A stretch of DNA of 64,000 nt, taken from assembly GCA_013359265.1 (NCBI GenBank), contig JABWCD010000026.1:1-64000 (forward strand), in the 5' to 3' direction. The DNA is from Candidatus Hydrogenedentota bacterium. Its GTDB lineage: Bacteria > Hydrogenedentota > Hydrogenedentia > Hydrogenedentales > SLHB01. The translations under genes were made by a program, and so were the position numbers. Of the stretch, positions 18,547 to 26,855 are shown piece after piece. The notes beneath the pieces were generated by a model. It saw only the letters and a list, made by a program, of their open reading frames with translations. It had not been told where the DNA came from and made no database searches. The number at the start of each line of letters is the position of its first letter. Positions within the stretch are counted from its first letter, which is position 1.

Positions 18547-18699
18547 ATGAAGCATGCGAGGCCGGTGTCCAAGAAACCGAATCCCGAGAAAGCGCAGAGT
18601 TCGTTCGTCTGCGGCGAGTTTACGCTGACCGGCAAGATCAAATGCGTGCCGGCCGGCAGTTGGAAAGCAAGGTTTATCGAGGACATTCCCGTCCCATAA
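18547..18699 (+). CDS. small hypothetical protein (50 aa)
   Basis: I do not recognise this gene. The ATG at 18547 is preceded by GGAGG at a seven-base distance, one of the better ribosome sites in the window. The 50-residue product is basic at the N-terminus (MKHARPVSKKPNPEKAQ) with two Cys residues separated by a beta-like stretch (FVCGEFTLTGKIKC). No signal peptide or membrane helix. A possible extended -10 box lies about 40 bp upstream. It is followed by a 111-bp spacer and the convergent flippase-like gene. Confidence 0.5.
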   Translation: MKHARPVSKKPNPEKAQSSFVCGEFTLTGKIKCVPAGSWKARFIEDIPVP

Positions 18700-18810
18700 C
18701 CGGTGGATACTTGGACGAGAGTTATCTCGAGTTTCCAGGTGGGTGGATTAGAATTCGACCGGAGATGGACTTTGCAGGGCGAGGGCGAAATGGGCCTTCG
18801 CCTTTTGCCT

Positions 18811-19914
18811 TTATATGCGTTCGCCGGGAGTTTGCGCGGGTCGCTCCAACCGCTCGACCTCGACTTCCGCGTCTTCGACCTCGTGCCGCAATTCGGCCAG
18901 GCTTAGCCCCTCTATGAAGAGCGCGTAGGCGCCGAGGCACGTGATGGGAATCATGTTGGAGATGTGCGCCACGATCGCGAGCGCAACGCAGTCCGGCAGG
19001 GGCGCGTTCGGAATCGCCATGAGCATGCCGACGACGATGGGGATGTGAAACTGTCCGACCATTCCGGGAACACCGGGCGCGCTCACGGAGAATGCCAACA
19101 AGATTTGGACGATGAAAGCGGCGTACCACGGGTAATCCAGACCGAAGGCTTCGAAGAATAGAACGTACGAGAGCAGGAAGCACGACCACGTCGCCAAACT
19201 GAAGGTGACGGACTTCGTCAGGTCGCCAACGTTGCGGAAGACGTGAAGTCCGTCCGCGAACTGTTCGATAAGGTGGCAGGTGAACGCGGCGAGCTTCCTT
19301 GAGACGAGTCCGACGACAGCGTTCGTGATGCGCAACATCAACTTCTGATTCAGATAAATGAGCACAAGCGAACCGAGAACAACCGCGAGAAACAGCGCGG
19401 ACCCTTCGCCGCCCGTAACGACGATGGACTTGGAGATGGTGATGGGTTCGGCGATGCCAAAGGTACCTTTCGGTAACACGATGTCGTGGTCCGGCCGGAA
19501 GGCGACGACGCCAACGAGCATGACGACGATTAGACCAATGAGGTCGTTTACGCGGTCGAGCGTGTTGACCGCCATTGCTTTGGCGAAGGTCATGCGGGTC
19601 AGCCGGCTGAGGACGAGTGGGCGTACGAGTTCGCCGAGGCGCATGCCAATGGTGAAGTTAACGAGAAAGGCGAGCTGGGTCGAGCTGAACATGGCGCGGA
19701 ACGTCGCGGGATGGACGGCGCGCACGACGTAGCTCCAGCGCTGGATGCGCAACCAGAAACTTGCCCAGATCGGCGCTTGCGCGAGGAGCATCCAGCCCCA
19801 ATGCATTTTGCCGAGCGAGCCGCGCAAATCCTGAAACGACACGCCGCGCAGCAGCAGCCATGCCAGGAACCCCGCTACCACGACGCCGATTAGTATCTGC
19901 AACGCACGCTTCAA
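18811..19914 (-). CDS. flippase-like (LPG synthase TM region) membrane protein
   Basis: 367-aa polytopic protein of the lysylphosphatidylglycerol synthase TM / YbhN / AglD family (flippase-like domain). Family features are a first helix RALQILIGVVVAGFLAWLLL, the NFTIGMRLGELVRPLVLSR segment (consensus GRxGExxRP), and SAPGVPGMVGQFHIPIVVG near the C-terminus. Likely moves or modifies lipid-linked intermediates at the inner membrane. No ATG fits: the in-frame TTG at 19914 starts just before the first helix, 34 bp after a TGCTATACT promoter box; a longer frame to 20097 reads across that promoter. The C-terminal tail is acidic and Glu/Val-rich. Confidence 0.8.
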   Translation of the reverse strand: MKRALQILIGVVVAGFLAWLLLRGVSFQDLRGSLGKMHWGWMLLAQAPIWASFWLRIQRWSYVVRAVHPATFRAMFSSTQLAFLVNFTIGMRLGELVRPLVLSRLTRMTFAKAMAVNTLDRVNDLIGLIVVMLVGVVAFRPDHDIVLPKGTFGIAEPITISKSIVVTGGEGSALFLAVVLGSLVLIYLNQKLMLRITNAVVGLVSRKLAAFTCHLIEQFADGLHVFRNVGDLTKSVTFSLATWSCFLLSYVLFFEAFGLDYPWYAAFIVQILLAFSVSAPGVPGMVGQFHIPIVVGMLMAIPNAPLPDCVALAIVAHISNMIPITCLGAYALFIEGLSLAELRHEVEDAEVEVERLERPAQTPGERI

Positions 19915-19947
19915 ACGACAATTCCAGGGCTTGTTACGAATTGCCGC

Positions 19948-19956
19948 AGTATAGCA
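19948..19956 (-). promoter_or_regulatory. extended -10 promoter (TGCTATACT)
   Basis: On the minus strand TGC + TATACT forms a good extended -10, placing the start of transcription near 19941. The TTG start codon at 19914 would then have a leader of about 27 nt. This supports the short form of the flippase-like protein. The box lies at the edge of the 21-bp motif shared with 18500-18520. Confidence 0.45.
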
Positions 19957-19972
19957 TGCGCCATTGATGACT
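19952..19972 (+). repeat. 21-bp dispersed motif, copy 2
   Basis: TAGCATGCGCCATTGATGACT, two mismatches from the copy at 18500-18520. It overlaps the promoter of the flippase-like gene, so it may be an operator or a promoter-borne repeat. Confidence 0.5.
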
Positions 19973-20087
19973 TGACAGGGTCGGCTGCGCCGCGTGCCGT
20001 GTACGAATCCGTCCGACTTGGGCATAGTCTTGTGCGCCGCTGACGCGGCAGAACGACGCACACGGAAACCGAGTTTCAGAATCGAAG

Positions 20088-20114
20088 AGTGATACAATTC
20101 GCCCGTCGAGGCAG
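20088..20114 (+). promoter_or_regulatory. putative extended -10 promoter block for GH42-like gene
   Basis: TGATACAAT (20090-20098) followed by TTCGCCCGTCGAGGCAG. It matches 22 of 27 positions of the block at 2621-2647. Transcription would start near 20105 and reach the ATG at 20162 after about 57 nt. Confidence 0.4.
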
Positions 20115-20161
20115 AAGATGCGGTATCGTTGGGGTCGTGGATTCTGGGAGGGGCTTTCGGA

Positions 20162-22135
20162 ATGCTTCGATTTGGGACGTGCTATCACCCTGAGCAGTGG
20201 ACAGCGGAGCAGGCTGCCGACCATATCAAGCTGATGGTCAAAGCGCGCATGAACGTTGTACGCATGGGCGAGGCGTGCTGGTGCAAGTTCGAGCCGGAGC
20301 AGGGACGGTTCCGGTTCGAGTGGCTCGATCCGATCATTGCGACGCTGCATAAGGAAGGCATCTCGACGGTGCTGTGCACGCCTACGGCTATCGCGCCCAT
20401 GTGGGTGTACAACCGTCACCCGGGCGTCGTCCGCGTGGATGCGCGCGGCCACAAGGCGCCGACGACAGCGGCACACGCGTGCTGCGTGAACGCGCCCGAG
20501 TTTCAGATGCTCACCGACGCGGTCGCGCAGAGCCTTGCGCGGCATTACGCGAAGATTGACGGCGTCATCGCATGGCAGATTGACAATGCGCTGGGCAGCG
20601 GGGGATCGGCGCGGTGTTATTGCGAGCATTGCGAGAAGGCGTTCCGCCAGTGGGTGTTGGCGAAGTACCAATCGACGGACAAGCTGAACGAGGCGTGGCT
20701 CTCGGCGAGCGGCGGCATGGAAGTCCGGCAGTGGAACGAAGTCACGCTGCCGCGCAGCGAACGCGGGCGTACAAATGCGGGACAATGGATCGATTTTGCG
20801 CGGTTCTGCTCGGACTCGCTCATCGGCCACTACAAACGCCAGGCGGATATTCTTAAAGCGAATTGTCCAAGTCATGAGATCACGTGCAACGCCGTCCCGC
20901 GCGCGGGCCATTTGCGCCTGCACAAGCTTTCCGATCATGTGACCGTCGCGGGGCGCGTCAGCACGCCGGATCGCACGGATGGATTGATTGCATCGTACGG
21001 GCACGACATTGCGCGCTCGATGACAGGCGCGTTTTGGGTGATGGAGCAGTCGTGCAGCGCGAGGCAGGATCGGCCCGGTGTTGTGAGCGAAACGCTTGAC
21101 CCGGCGGAACTGCGGCGGTGGTGCTGGCAGGCGGCCGCGGCCGGCGCAAGCGGCGTTTACATTTATCCGTTTCGCGCGCCGTTGGGAGGCGACGACAATC
21201 TTCGTCCGGGTGTGCTCGACTGGGATGGCAAGCCCCGGCGGCGCTACAAGGAAGTGCTGCGCACCGGCGACGAGTTTGCGAAGGTCGGCCGGGAACTCGA
21301 GGGTGTGGCCATCGAGGCGAAAGTCGCGCTGATGCGCAGTTTTGACTCGCGGTGGAGCAGCGAATCCCAGCCGGGCTTGCCGGGGTTTCACCACGATGAC
21401 CACTGCTTCGACCTGTATCGCGCGGTGAAGCGCAAGGGCCACGTCTGCGACACGATCGATCCGGACGCGGAGATCAAAAAATACTCGGTAGTCATCGCGC
21501 CGTGTTTGACGGTTGTGGACGACGCGCTTGTCGCGCGGCTCGAGAAGTACGTCAAGGAAGGCGGTACGCTCATCCTGACGCCGCAGTCCGGTTCGCGCGA
21601 AACGACCAATGCGATGACGACGATCCCGAGGCCGGGCCTGTTCGCGGCACTCGCGGGCGCGACGATCGAAGAGATTATCGTGGCTCCCGGCGACGCGCCG
21701 CAGACGCTGAACTTCGCGCGGGGCGCGCTCATCGCGCAGACCTGCAAGGTGCGGAGTTGGTTTGAAGTGATCGAACCGATCGGGGCGGAACCGATCGCGG
21801 AGTATCTCGATGGCCGGCTCAAGGGCAAACCCGCAATTGTGCGACGCGGAGTCGGCAACGGCCAAGTGATTTATATCGGCGTGTATCTTCCGCGCGAGAC
21901 CCTCGAACTGTTCATTGGGGAGCACTTGCCCGATTTTCCCATGAAGGAAATTCCGGATGGCGTGGAAGTAGTCCAGCACAAGGGCGAAAAGGGGCGTATT
22001 GTGTTTGTGCTCAATCACACCGGCGAGCGGCAGCACCTGAAATTGCCGGGCACCTTCCCGGACCTCATCACCGGCGAAACGGTCGGCCCGAGCGTAACCA
22101 TCAGCGCCAACGGGATTCTCGTATTGAAAGCATAA
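20162..22135 (+). CDS. GH42 beta-galactosidase-like protein lacking the acid/base Glu
   Basis: 657 aa with the full GH42 plan: catalytic-type TIM barrel (about 1-370), the flavodoxin-like trimerisation domain (about 380-590; DDHCFDLYRAVKRKG, VVIAPCLTVVD) and a short C-terminal beta domain. The Cys cluster RCYCEHCEKAF that binds zinc in GH42 is kept, and the nucleophile Glu295 is present in FWVMEQ. The acid/base position, normally Glu in WQIDNE, is Ala143 (WQIDNALG; codon GCG at 20588-20590). Ordinary retaining hydrolysis should be crippled, so the protein may bind sugar, use activated substrates or be a pseudo-enzyme. No signal peptide. ATG with GGGAGG 12-14 bases upstream. Confidence 0.88.
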   Translation: MLRFGTCYHPEQWTAEQAADHIKLMVKARMNVVRMGEACWCKFEPEQGRFRFEWLDPIIATLHKEGISTVLCTPTAIAPMWVYNRHPGVVRVDARGHKAPTTAAHACCVNAPEFQMLTDAVAQSLARHYAKIDGVIAWQIDNALGSGGSARCYCEHCEKAFRQWVLAKYQSTDKLNEAWLSASGGMEVRQWNEVTLPRSERGRTNAGQWIDFARFCSDSLIGHYKRQADILKANCPSHEITCNAVPRAGHLRLHKLSDHVTVAGRVSTPDRTDGLIASYGHDIARSMTGAFWVMEQSCSARQDRPGVVSETLDPAELRRWCWQAAAAGASGVYIYPFRAPLGGDDNLRPGVLDWDGKPRRRYKEVLRTGDEFAKVGRELEGVAIEAKVALMRSFDSRWSSESQPGLPGFHHDDHCFDLYRAVKRKGHVCDTIDPDAEIKKYSVVIAPCLTVVDDALVARLEKYVKEGGTLILTPQSGSRETTNAMTTIPRPGLFAALAGATIEEIIVAPGDAPQTLNFARGALIAQTCKVRSWFEVIEPIGAEPIAEYLDGRLKGKPAIVRRGVGNGQVIYIGVYLPRETLELFIGEHLPDFPMKEIPDGVEVVQHKGEKGRIVFVLNHTGERQHLKLPGTFPDLITGETVGPSVTISANGILVLKA

Positions 22136-22152
22136 GAGCCTCTAACATTAAT

Positions 22153-22274
22153 GCCGAAACCCCTTCAGGGTACATTCCCTAATGCGGGTGGTTGGTACCC
22201 AGGGTAGTCCCGCCTACGTCGAAGCGACTTCGGCGGGCCAACCCTGGGCTGCGCGCCGAAACCCCTTCGGGGTA
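22153..22274. repeat. compound repeat: direct 20-mers flanking a 17-bp-arm hairpin
   Basis: Two near-identical 20-mers (GCCGAAACCCCTTCAGGGTA at 22153-22172, and at 22255-22274 with one change) flank an inverted repeat with arms 22198-22214 and 22232-22248 (CCCAGGGTAGTCCCGCC paired with two mismatches). The 20-mers themselves contain a short ACCCC/GGGGT hairpin. The organised structure suggests a REP/MITE-like unit rather than simple slippage. Confidence 0.75.
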
Positions 22275-22342
22275 AACGCAAAGACGTCATTATTGTTAGA
22301 AGTTCTAAGAGACGCCGCGAACTTCCGCGCTCCTCTCGTGCG

Positions 22343-22351
22343 TGATAGAAT
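22343..22351 (+). promoter_or_regulatory. extended -10 TGATAGAAT, near-leaderless start
   Basis: TGA + TAGAAT ends only nine bases before the ATG at 22361. Transcription starting the usual seven or so bases downstream would begin about three bases before the ATG. No Shine-Dalgarno sequence is present in the gap, so the glycosyltransferase message may be leaderless. Confidence 0.45.
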
Positions 22352-22360
22352 GCCCGCCGC

Positions 22361-23299
22361 ATGAAAATCACCTTTGTCATTCCGGTCTACAACGAGCGCG
22401 ACACGCTGGAGGCGTTGACCGCGGGCATTGTCGAGCACGCGGCGCCGCACGACTATCAAATTCTATTCGTGGACGACGGCAGCACCGACGGGTCTTACGA
22501 TGTGATGTGCCGGTTGCGCGAGGCCAATCCGGCGGTCAAAGTGGTGCGTCTGCGTGGAAACTTCGGCAAATCGGCGGCGCTTGCGGCGGGATTCGCCGCG
22601 GCGGGCGGCGAGCTTGTGTTCACGATGGATTCGGACCTTCAGGACGAGCCGAAGGAAATCCCGCGGTTCATCGAAAAACTCGACGAAGGGTACGACGTGG
22701 TCTGCGGCTGGAAAGCGGTGCGCCACGATCCCGCGCACAAGACGGTGCCATCGCGCATCTACAATTGGTTCGTGGCGTGGCTGTTCAGCGTGCCGCTGCA
22801 CGACGTCAACTGCGGTTTCAAGCTGATGCGCGCGGAAGTAGTCAAGAAGATTCAGGTGTATGGAGAGATGCACCGGCTGATTCCGGTGCTCGCGCAAAAC
22901 TTGAACTACCGCGTCACCGAGATTCCCGTCGAGCATCACCGCCGACGGTACGGCAAATCGAAATTCGGCATTGAACGCTTCACGCGCGGTGCGATGGACG
23001 TGTTGACGATGTGGTTCCTCACCCACTACCGCCATGCGCCCGGCCATTTCTTCGGAATGCTCGGATTCTCGCAAAAGGCGATCGGGTTTCTGCTGTTCGC
23101 GACGGGCATTGTCGTCTGGTCGGGATCGCACGCTTCGGTCGGCGTGGCGCTGTTCGCCGCGGGACTGTTGCTTGCCGCGACCGGCGCGCTCACCATCTGC
23201 ATCGGTCTGTTCGCTGAACTCGTGCTGCGCCACTTCGTGCGCATCGACCCGGCGGTCTACGTTGCCGAGGAGAACGGGCGCGACGCACGGCCGCGATGA
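22361..23299 (+). CDS. polyprenyl-phosphate sugar synthase-like GT2 (DPM1/GtrB type)
   Basis: 312 aa. An N-terminal GT-A glycosyltransferase domain with IPVYNE, FVDDGSTDGS and MDSDLQDEP (the DxD-type metal/nucleotide site, Asp90-Asp92), then HRRRYGKSKFG, which is typical of dolichol/undecaprenyl-phosphate mannose or glucose synthases. Two to three C-terminal hydrophobic helices (about 235-295) resemble GtrB/DPMS anchors. It would load a sugar from a nucleotide donor onto polyprenyl phosphate at the inner face of the membrane. Its last codons overlap the next gene by four bases (ATGA), pointing to one coupled unit with the two TMTC-like proteins, which could use the lipid-linked sugar. Confidence 0.88.
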   Translation: MKITFVIPVYNERDTLEALTAGIVEHAAPHDYQILFVDDGSTDGSYDVMCRLREANPAVKVVRLRGNFGKSAALAAGFAAAGGELVFTMDSDLQDEPKEIPRFIEKLDEGYDVVCGWKAVRHDPAHKTVPSRIYNWFVAWLFSVPLHDVNCGFKLMRAEVVKKIQVYGEMHRLIPVLAQNLNYRVTEIPVEHHRRRYGKSKFGIERFTRGAMDVLTMWFLTHYRHAPGHFFGMLGFSQKAIGFLLFATGIVVWSGSHASVGVALFAAGLLLAATGALTICIGLFAELVLRHFVRIDPAVYVAEENGRDARPR

Positions 23300-25011
23300 A
23301 GCCCCCCAGCAAACCGATCGCCTTGCTCGTCCTTTTTTCGCTCGTCACCGGCGCACTCTATTTCCGAACGATCGCATTTGATTTCGTAACCTACGACGAC
23401 GGCGTCTACGTCACCGCGAACGGACAGGTCCGCGCGGGCCTGACGTGGGCCGGCGTTGTGCACGCGTTCACGACGGGCGAGACCGGCACCTGGCAACCGT
23501 TGACGCTGCTTTCGCACATGCTCGACTGCGAGCTGTTTGGCCTGAACGCGGGCGGTCATCACGCGACGAGCGCAGTGTTTCACGCGGTGAACACGCTTCT
23601 GCTGGGATTGGCCTTGTTGCGCATGACCGGCGCCGCGGGGCCCAGTCTGTTTACCGCGGCGGTATTCGGTCTCCATCCGCTGCACGTCGAGTCGGTGGCG
23701 TGGGTCGCCGAGCGCAAGGACGTGCTCAGCACACTGTTTTTCATGGCGACGTTGTATGCGTATGCGCTGTGGGCGGAGACGCTGCGCAAGCGTTGGCTCG
23801 CAGCGGCGACGGCAGTCATGGCATTGGGACTGATGGCAAAGCCCATGCTCGTCACGCTGCCGTGCGTGTTGCTGTTGCTCGACTATTGGCCGCTTCGCCG
23901 CGTGCACACCGAGAACAGACTGCGCTGCTTCGCATTGCTCGCCGCGGAAAAGCTGCCAATGTTCGTATTGGCGGCCGCGGCTTCTGTCGCGACCATCGTC
24001 GTCCAACGTGGCGCGCAGGCGACTTCTTCCTTCGAGACGCTGCCCATCATCCTGCGCGTGGAGAACGCCGTGACGGCGTATGTCCGTTACATCGGCAAGA
24101 CGCTATGGCCTTCGGATCTTCTCATCTTCTACCCGCACCCGCTGGACAGCTTATCGGTCTTTTTCGTAGTTGCATCAACGCTTGTGCTGCTCGGCATTAC
24201 CGTCGCCGCATGGACGCAGCGTCGCCGCGCACCGTACCTCATTGTGGGCTGGTTGTGGTACGTGGTCACGTTGCTGCCGGTCATCGGGATTATTCAGGTG
24301 GGGACACAAGCGATGGCCGAACGGTATTCGTATATACCCATGATTGGGATTTCGTTGATGGCGTCGTGGGCCGCGCGCGACGCGTTCGCCGGTTTTGATT
24401 CACGTGCGCTGCGACGCGCCCTGCCGCTAGCGGCAAGCGCCATACTCACCGTGCTGGCCGTGTTGACGTGGAACCGTATGGGCGTTTGGCGCGATTCGGA
24501 GACGTTGTACCGAAACACGGTGCGCGCGATGCCGGATAATCCCGTGGGTAACATGGGGCTTGGACTGTTGCTGGTAGACGCGAAGCGGTACGCCGAAGCC
24601 ATACCCTTTCTGGAAATGTCCGTTCGCAAGCGCCATCGGGAACCCGAGGCGCAGTATCACCTCGGGATCGCGCACCAGGAACTGCGTAATTTCGAGAAGG
24701 CGGAGGAACACTACCGGGCGGCGGTGGCGCTCGATCCGGGATATTCGTTGGCGTGGAACAATCTTGGCGTGACTCTTGACGCGTTGGGGAAGAAGACCGA
24801 ATCACTTGCCGCCTTTGAACGCGCGGTGCAGACCGGACCTGGAAATCAAGAGGCTGCGGTCAATCTCGTACGCTATCTTATTCAGTTAGGCCGTATCGAC
24901 GATGCCCGTGCGTGCGCGGCGGAAGCGCACGCGCGAATGCCGGCATCGGACGAATTGAACATGGTTATCGCGTATCTCGAGTCGCTGAATTCCAGGGCGC
25001 CGGCGCCATGA
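23296..25011 (+). CDS. TMTC-like polytopic membrane protein with C-terminal TPRs (paralogue 1)
   Basis: 571 aa. About 9-11 membrane helices (residues 8-395) in a GT-C/PMT-like arrangement, then TPR repeats (about 405-565; GNMGLGLLLVDAKRYAEAIP, YHLGIAHQELRNFEKAEEHY, AWNNLGVTLDALGKKTESLA). The first external loop carries Asp-Asp (34-35 in YDDGVY), as in protein mannosyltransferases. LHVESVAWVAERKDVLS is a hallmark of the bacterial and eukaryotic TMTC family, whose animal members are protein O-mannosyltransferases. Coupled by ATGA overlaps to the GT2 upstream and its paralogue downstream. Activity is inferred from family and context. Confidence 0.82.
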   Translation: MKPPSKPIALLVLFSLVTGALYFRTIAFDFVTYDDGVYVTANGQVRAGLTWAGVVHAFTTGETGTWQPLTLLSHMLDCELFGLNAGGHHATSAVFHAVNTLLLGLALLRMTGAAGPSLFTAAVFGLHPLHVESVAWVAERKDVLSTLFFMATLYAYALWAETLRKRWLAAATAVMALGLMAKPMLVTLPCVLLLLDYWPLRRVHTENRLRCFALLAAEKLPMFVLAAAASVATIVVQRGAQATSSFETLPIILRVENAVTAYVRYIGKTLWPSDLLIFYPHPLDSLSVFFVVASTLVLLGITVAAWTQRRRAPYLIVGWLWYVVTLLPVIGIIQVGTQAMAERYSYIPMIGISLMASWAARDAFAGFDSRALRRALPLAASAILTVLAVLTWNRMGVWRDSETLYRNTVRAMPDNPVGNMGLGLLLVDAKRYAEAIPFLEMSVRKRHREPEAQYHLGIAHQELRNFEKAEEHYRAAVALDPGYSLAWNNLGVTLDALGKKTESLAAFERAVQTGPGNQEAAVNLVRYLIQLGRIDDARACAAEAHARMPASDELNMVIAYLESLNSRAPAP

Positions 25012-26825
25012 CGGCGAACGCCGTACACAGTGGACCATCGCCGCGCACGCGATACACGTGGCTCGCGATTCTCGGGTTTGCCACGTTCGCGGTGTACTCG
25101 CGCGCACTTTTCTGCGACTTCGTCTATTACGACGACGGCCTTTACGTGTTCGACAACAAACATGTGCGAGAGGGAATCACGATCGCCGGGCTGCGCGGAA
25201 TATTCACTACGGGCGAAACGGGGACGTGGCAACCGATCTCGCTGTTGTCACACGCAATCGATTGCGAGTTATTCGGATTGAACGCGTGGGGCCACCATCT
25301 GTCGTCGATCACGTTGCACACCGCGAACGCGCTCCTGCTCGCGGTAGCGCTGGCGCGCCTTACCGGACGGTTCTATCCTAGCCTGGCGGTCGCCGCGATC
25401 TTTGCGCTGCACCCCGCGCACGTCGAGTCCGTAGCGTGGGTATCCGAGCGAAAAGACGTGTTGAGCACAGTGTTCTGGATGCTCTGCCTCATCGCGTATG
25501 AGCGCTACGCGCGACGGCGGGGGGCGGGGCGGTACGCGATACTATTGCTTATGCTCGCGCTCGGCCTCATGACAAAGCCCATGCTTGTCACCGTACCGTG
25601 CGTGTTGCTGCTTCTCGATTACTGGCCGTTGCGGCGATTCGAAACGGGCGCGGTCCGATTGACGATCGAAAAAGCGCCGCTGTTCGCACTGGTTGCCGCA
25701 AGTTGCGTCGTCACGATTGTCGTGCAGCGCCAGCACCAGGCGATCGTATCGCTGGACAAACTGCCCTTGGACATGCGCCTCGGCAATGTCGCCGTCTCCT
25801 ATGTGAGGTACATTGCGATGATGATCTGGCCCAGCGGTCTTGCGATAGACTACCCGCATCCGAAGGATTCGCTTTCGTCGTTTGACATTGCCGCAAGCTG
25901 CGCGCTGATCGCCGCGGTGACGGCATTCGCGGTTGCAGCGCGGAACCGCGCGCCGTACGCGCTCGTGGGATGGCTTTGGTACCTTGGAACGCTCGTGCCC
26001 GTCGTCGGATTCGTCCACATTGGCGAGCAGGGGATGGCGGACAGGTACACGTATATACCGACCATCGGAATCGCAATCGCCGTCGTTTGGGGCGTGGACG
26101 CGGTAGTCGCGCGCGCGACGGCGGGCCGTGGGGTGCGCGCGCCCGTGGCGGTGAGCACGCTCGCGCTACTTGCGTTTTGGGCCGTGCTGACGTGGTCACA
26201 AATTGGTCATTGGAAGAACACCGAAACGTTATGGGCGCGCGCGGTTGCCGTTAATCCGAATCACGAACGCGCGCAGCGAAACCTTGGGGCGGTGTACTTC
26301 GAGCGCAAGGAGTATGCGAAGGCCGTACCGCATTTCGAGGTGGCGGCGGCGCTTAACCCGGACGATCCAAGAGCGTTCCACAATCTCGGCATCGCCCAGA
26401 TGCGGTTGGGCAACACCGGCGCCGCGCTCGATGCACTCGCGCGCGCAAGCGCGATCGATCCGCAAAACGTCGATACGCGCAATGCGATCGGGATATGTCT
26501 CATCCAGTTGAATCGTGACGCGGAGGCCGTGCGCGTACTGATGGAAGCGAACCGGTCGGGCACGGGGGATGCTGTCCTCGCCGCAGACATTGCGGCAAAC
26601 CTCGGTGTGGCGCTCTGGAAATCCGGGCGTGTTGACGACGCGATTGACGTATTGAAGCAGGCCATCGGGCAATATCCGGACGACGCGAAACTGCGCAATA
26701 TTCTTGGTATTGTGTTCAACGCCAAGGGTCGGCGGGATGACGCGATGAAGGAATTTCGAGAGGCGCTTCGCATCGATCCGTCATTCGAGGACGCGCGGCG
26801 CAATCTGAACGCGCTGGGCGGATAG
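25008..26825 (+). CDS. TMTC-like polytopic membrane protein with C-terminal TPRs (paralogue 2)
   Basis: 605 aa, clearly a tandem duplicate of the preceding gene: the same loop with Asp42-Asp43 (YYDDGLYVF), TGETGTWQPISLLSHAIDCE, PAHVESVAWVSERKDVLS and MTKPMLVTVPCVLLLLDYWP. The helix block runs to about residue 415 and is followed by more TPR units than in paralogue 1 (about five: ERAQRNLGAVYFERKEYAKA, RAFHNLGIAQMRLGNTGAAL, and others). ATG at 25008 overlaps the previous stop (ATGA). Divergence is moderate along the whole length, so the two may differ in acceptor proteins or form a heteromer, as with eukaryotic PMT pairs (inference). Confidence 0.82.
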   Translation: MTANAVHSGPSPRTRYTWLAILGFATFAVYSRALFCDFVYYDDGLYVFDNKHVREGITIAGLRGIFTTGETGTWQPISLLSHAIDCELFGLNAWGHHLSSITLHTANALLLAVALARLTGRFYPSLAVAAIFALHPAHVESVAWVSERKDVLSTVFWMLCLIAYERYARRRGAGRYAILLLMLALGLMTKPMLVTVPCVLLLLDYWPLRRFETGAVRLTIEKAPLFALVAASCVVTIVVQRQHQAIVSLDKLPLDMRLGNVAVSYVRYIAMMIWPSGLAIDYPHPKDSLSSFDIAASCALIAAVTAFAVAARNRAPYALVGWLWYLGTLVPVVGFVHIGEQGMADRYTYIPTIGIAIAVVWGVDAVVARATAGRGVRAPVAVSTLALLAFWAVLTWSQIGHWKNTETLWARAVAVNPNHERAQRNLGAVYFERKEYAKAVPHFEVAAALNPDDPRAFHNLGIAQMRLGNTGAALDALARASAIDPQNVDTRNAIGICLIQLNRDAEAVRVLMEANRSGTGDAVLAADIAANLGVALWKSGRVDDAIDVLKQAIGQYPDDAKLRNILGIVFNAKGRRDDAMKEFREALRIDPSFEDARRNLNALGG

Positions 26826-26855
26826 CCGGACCAGGTATGTTAAGGAGACAACAGC

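Noticed and set aside
19915-20097. N-terminal extension of the flippase-like protein
   Set aside because: The frame crosses a good extended -10 promoter and adds a basic, non-conserved stretch before the first helix.
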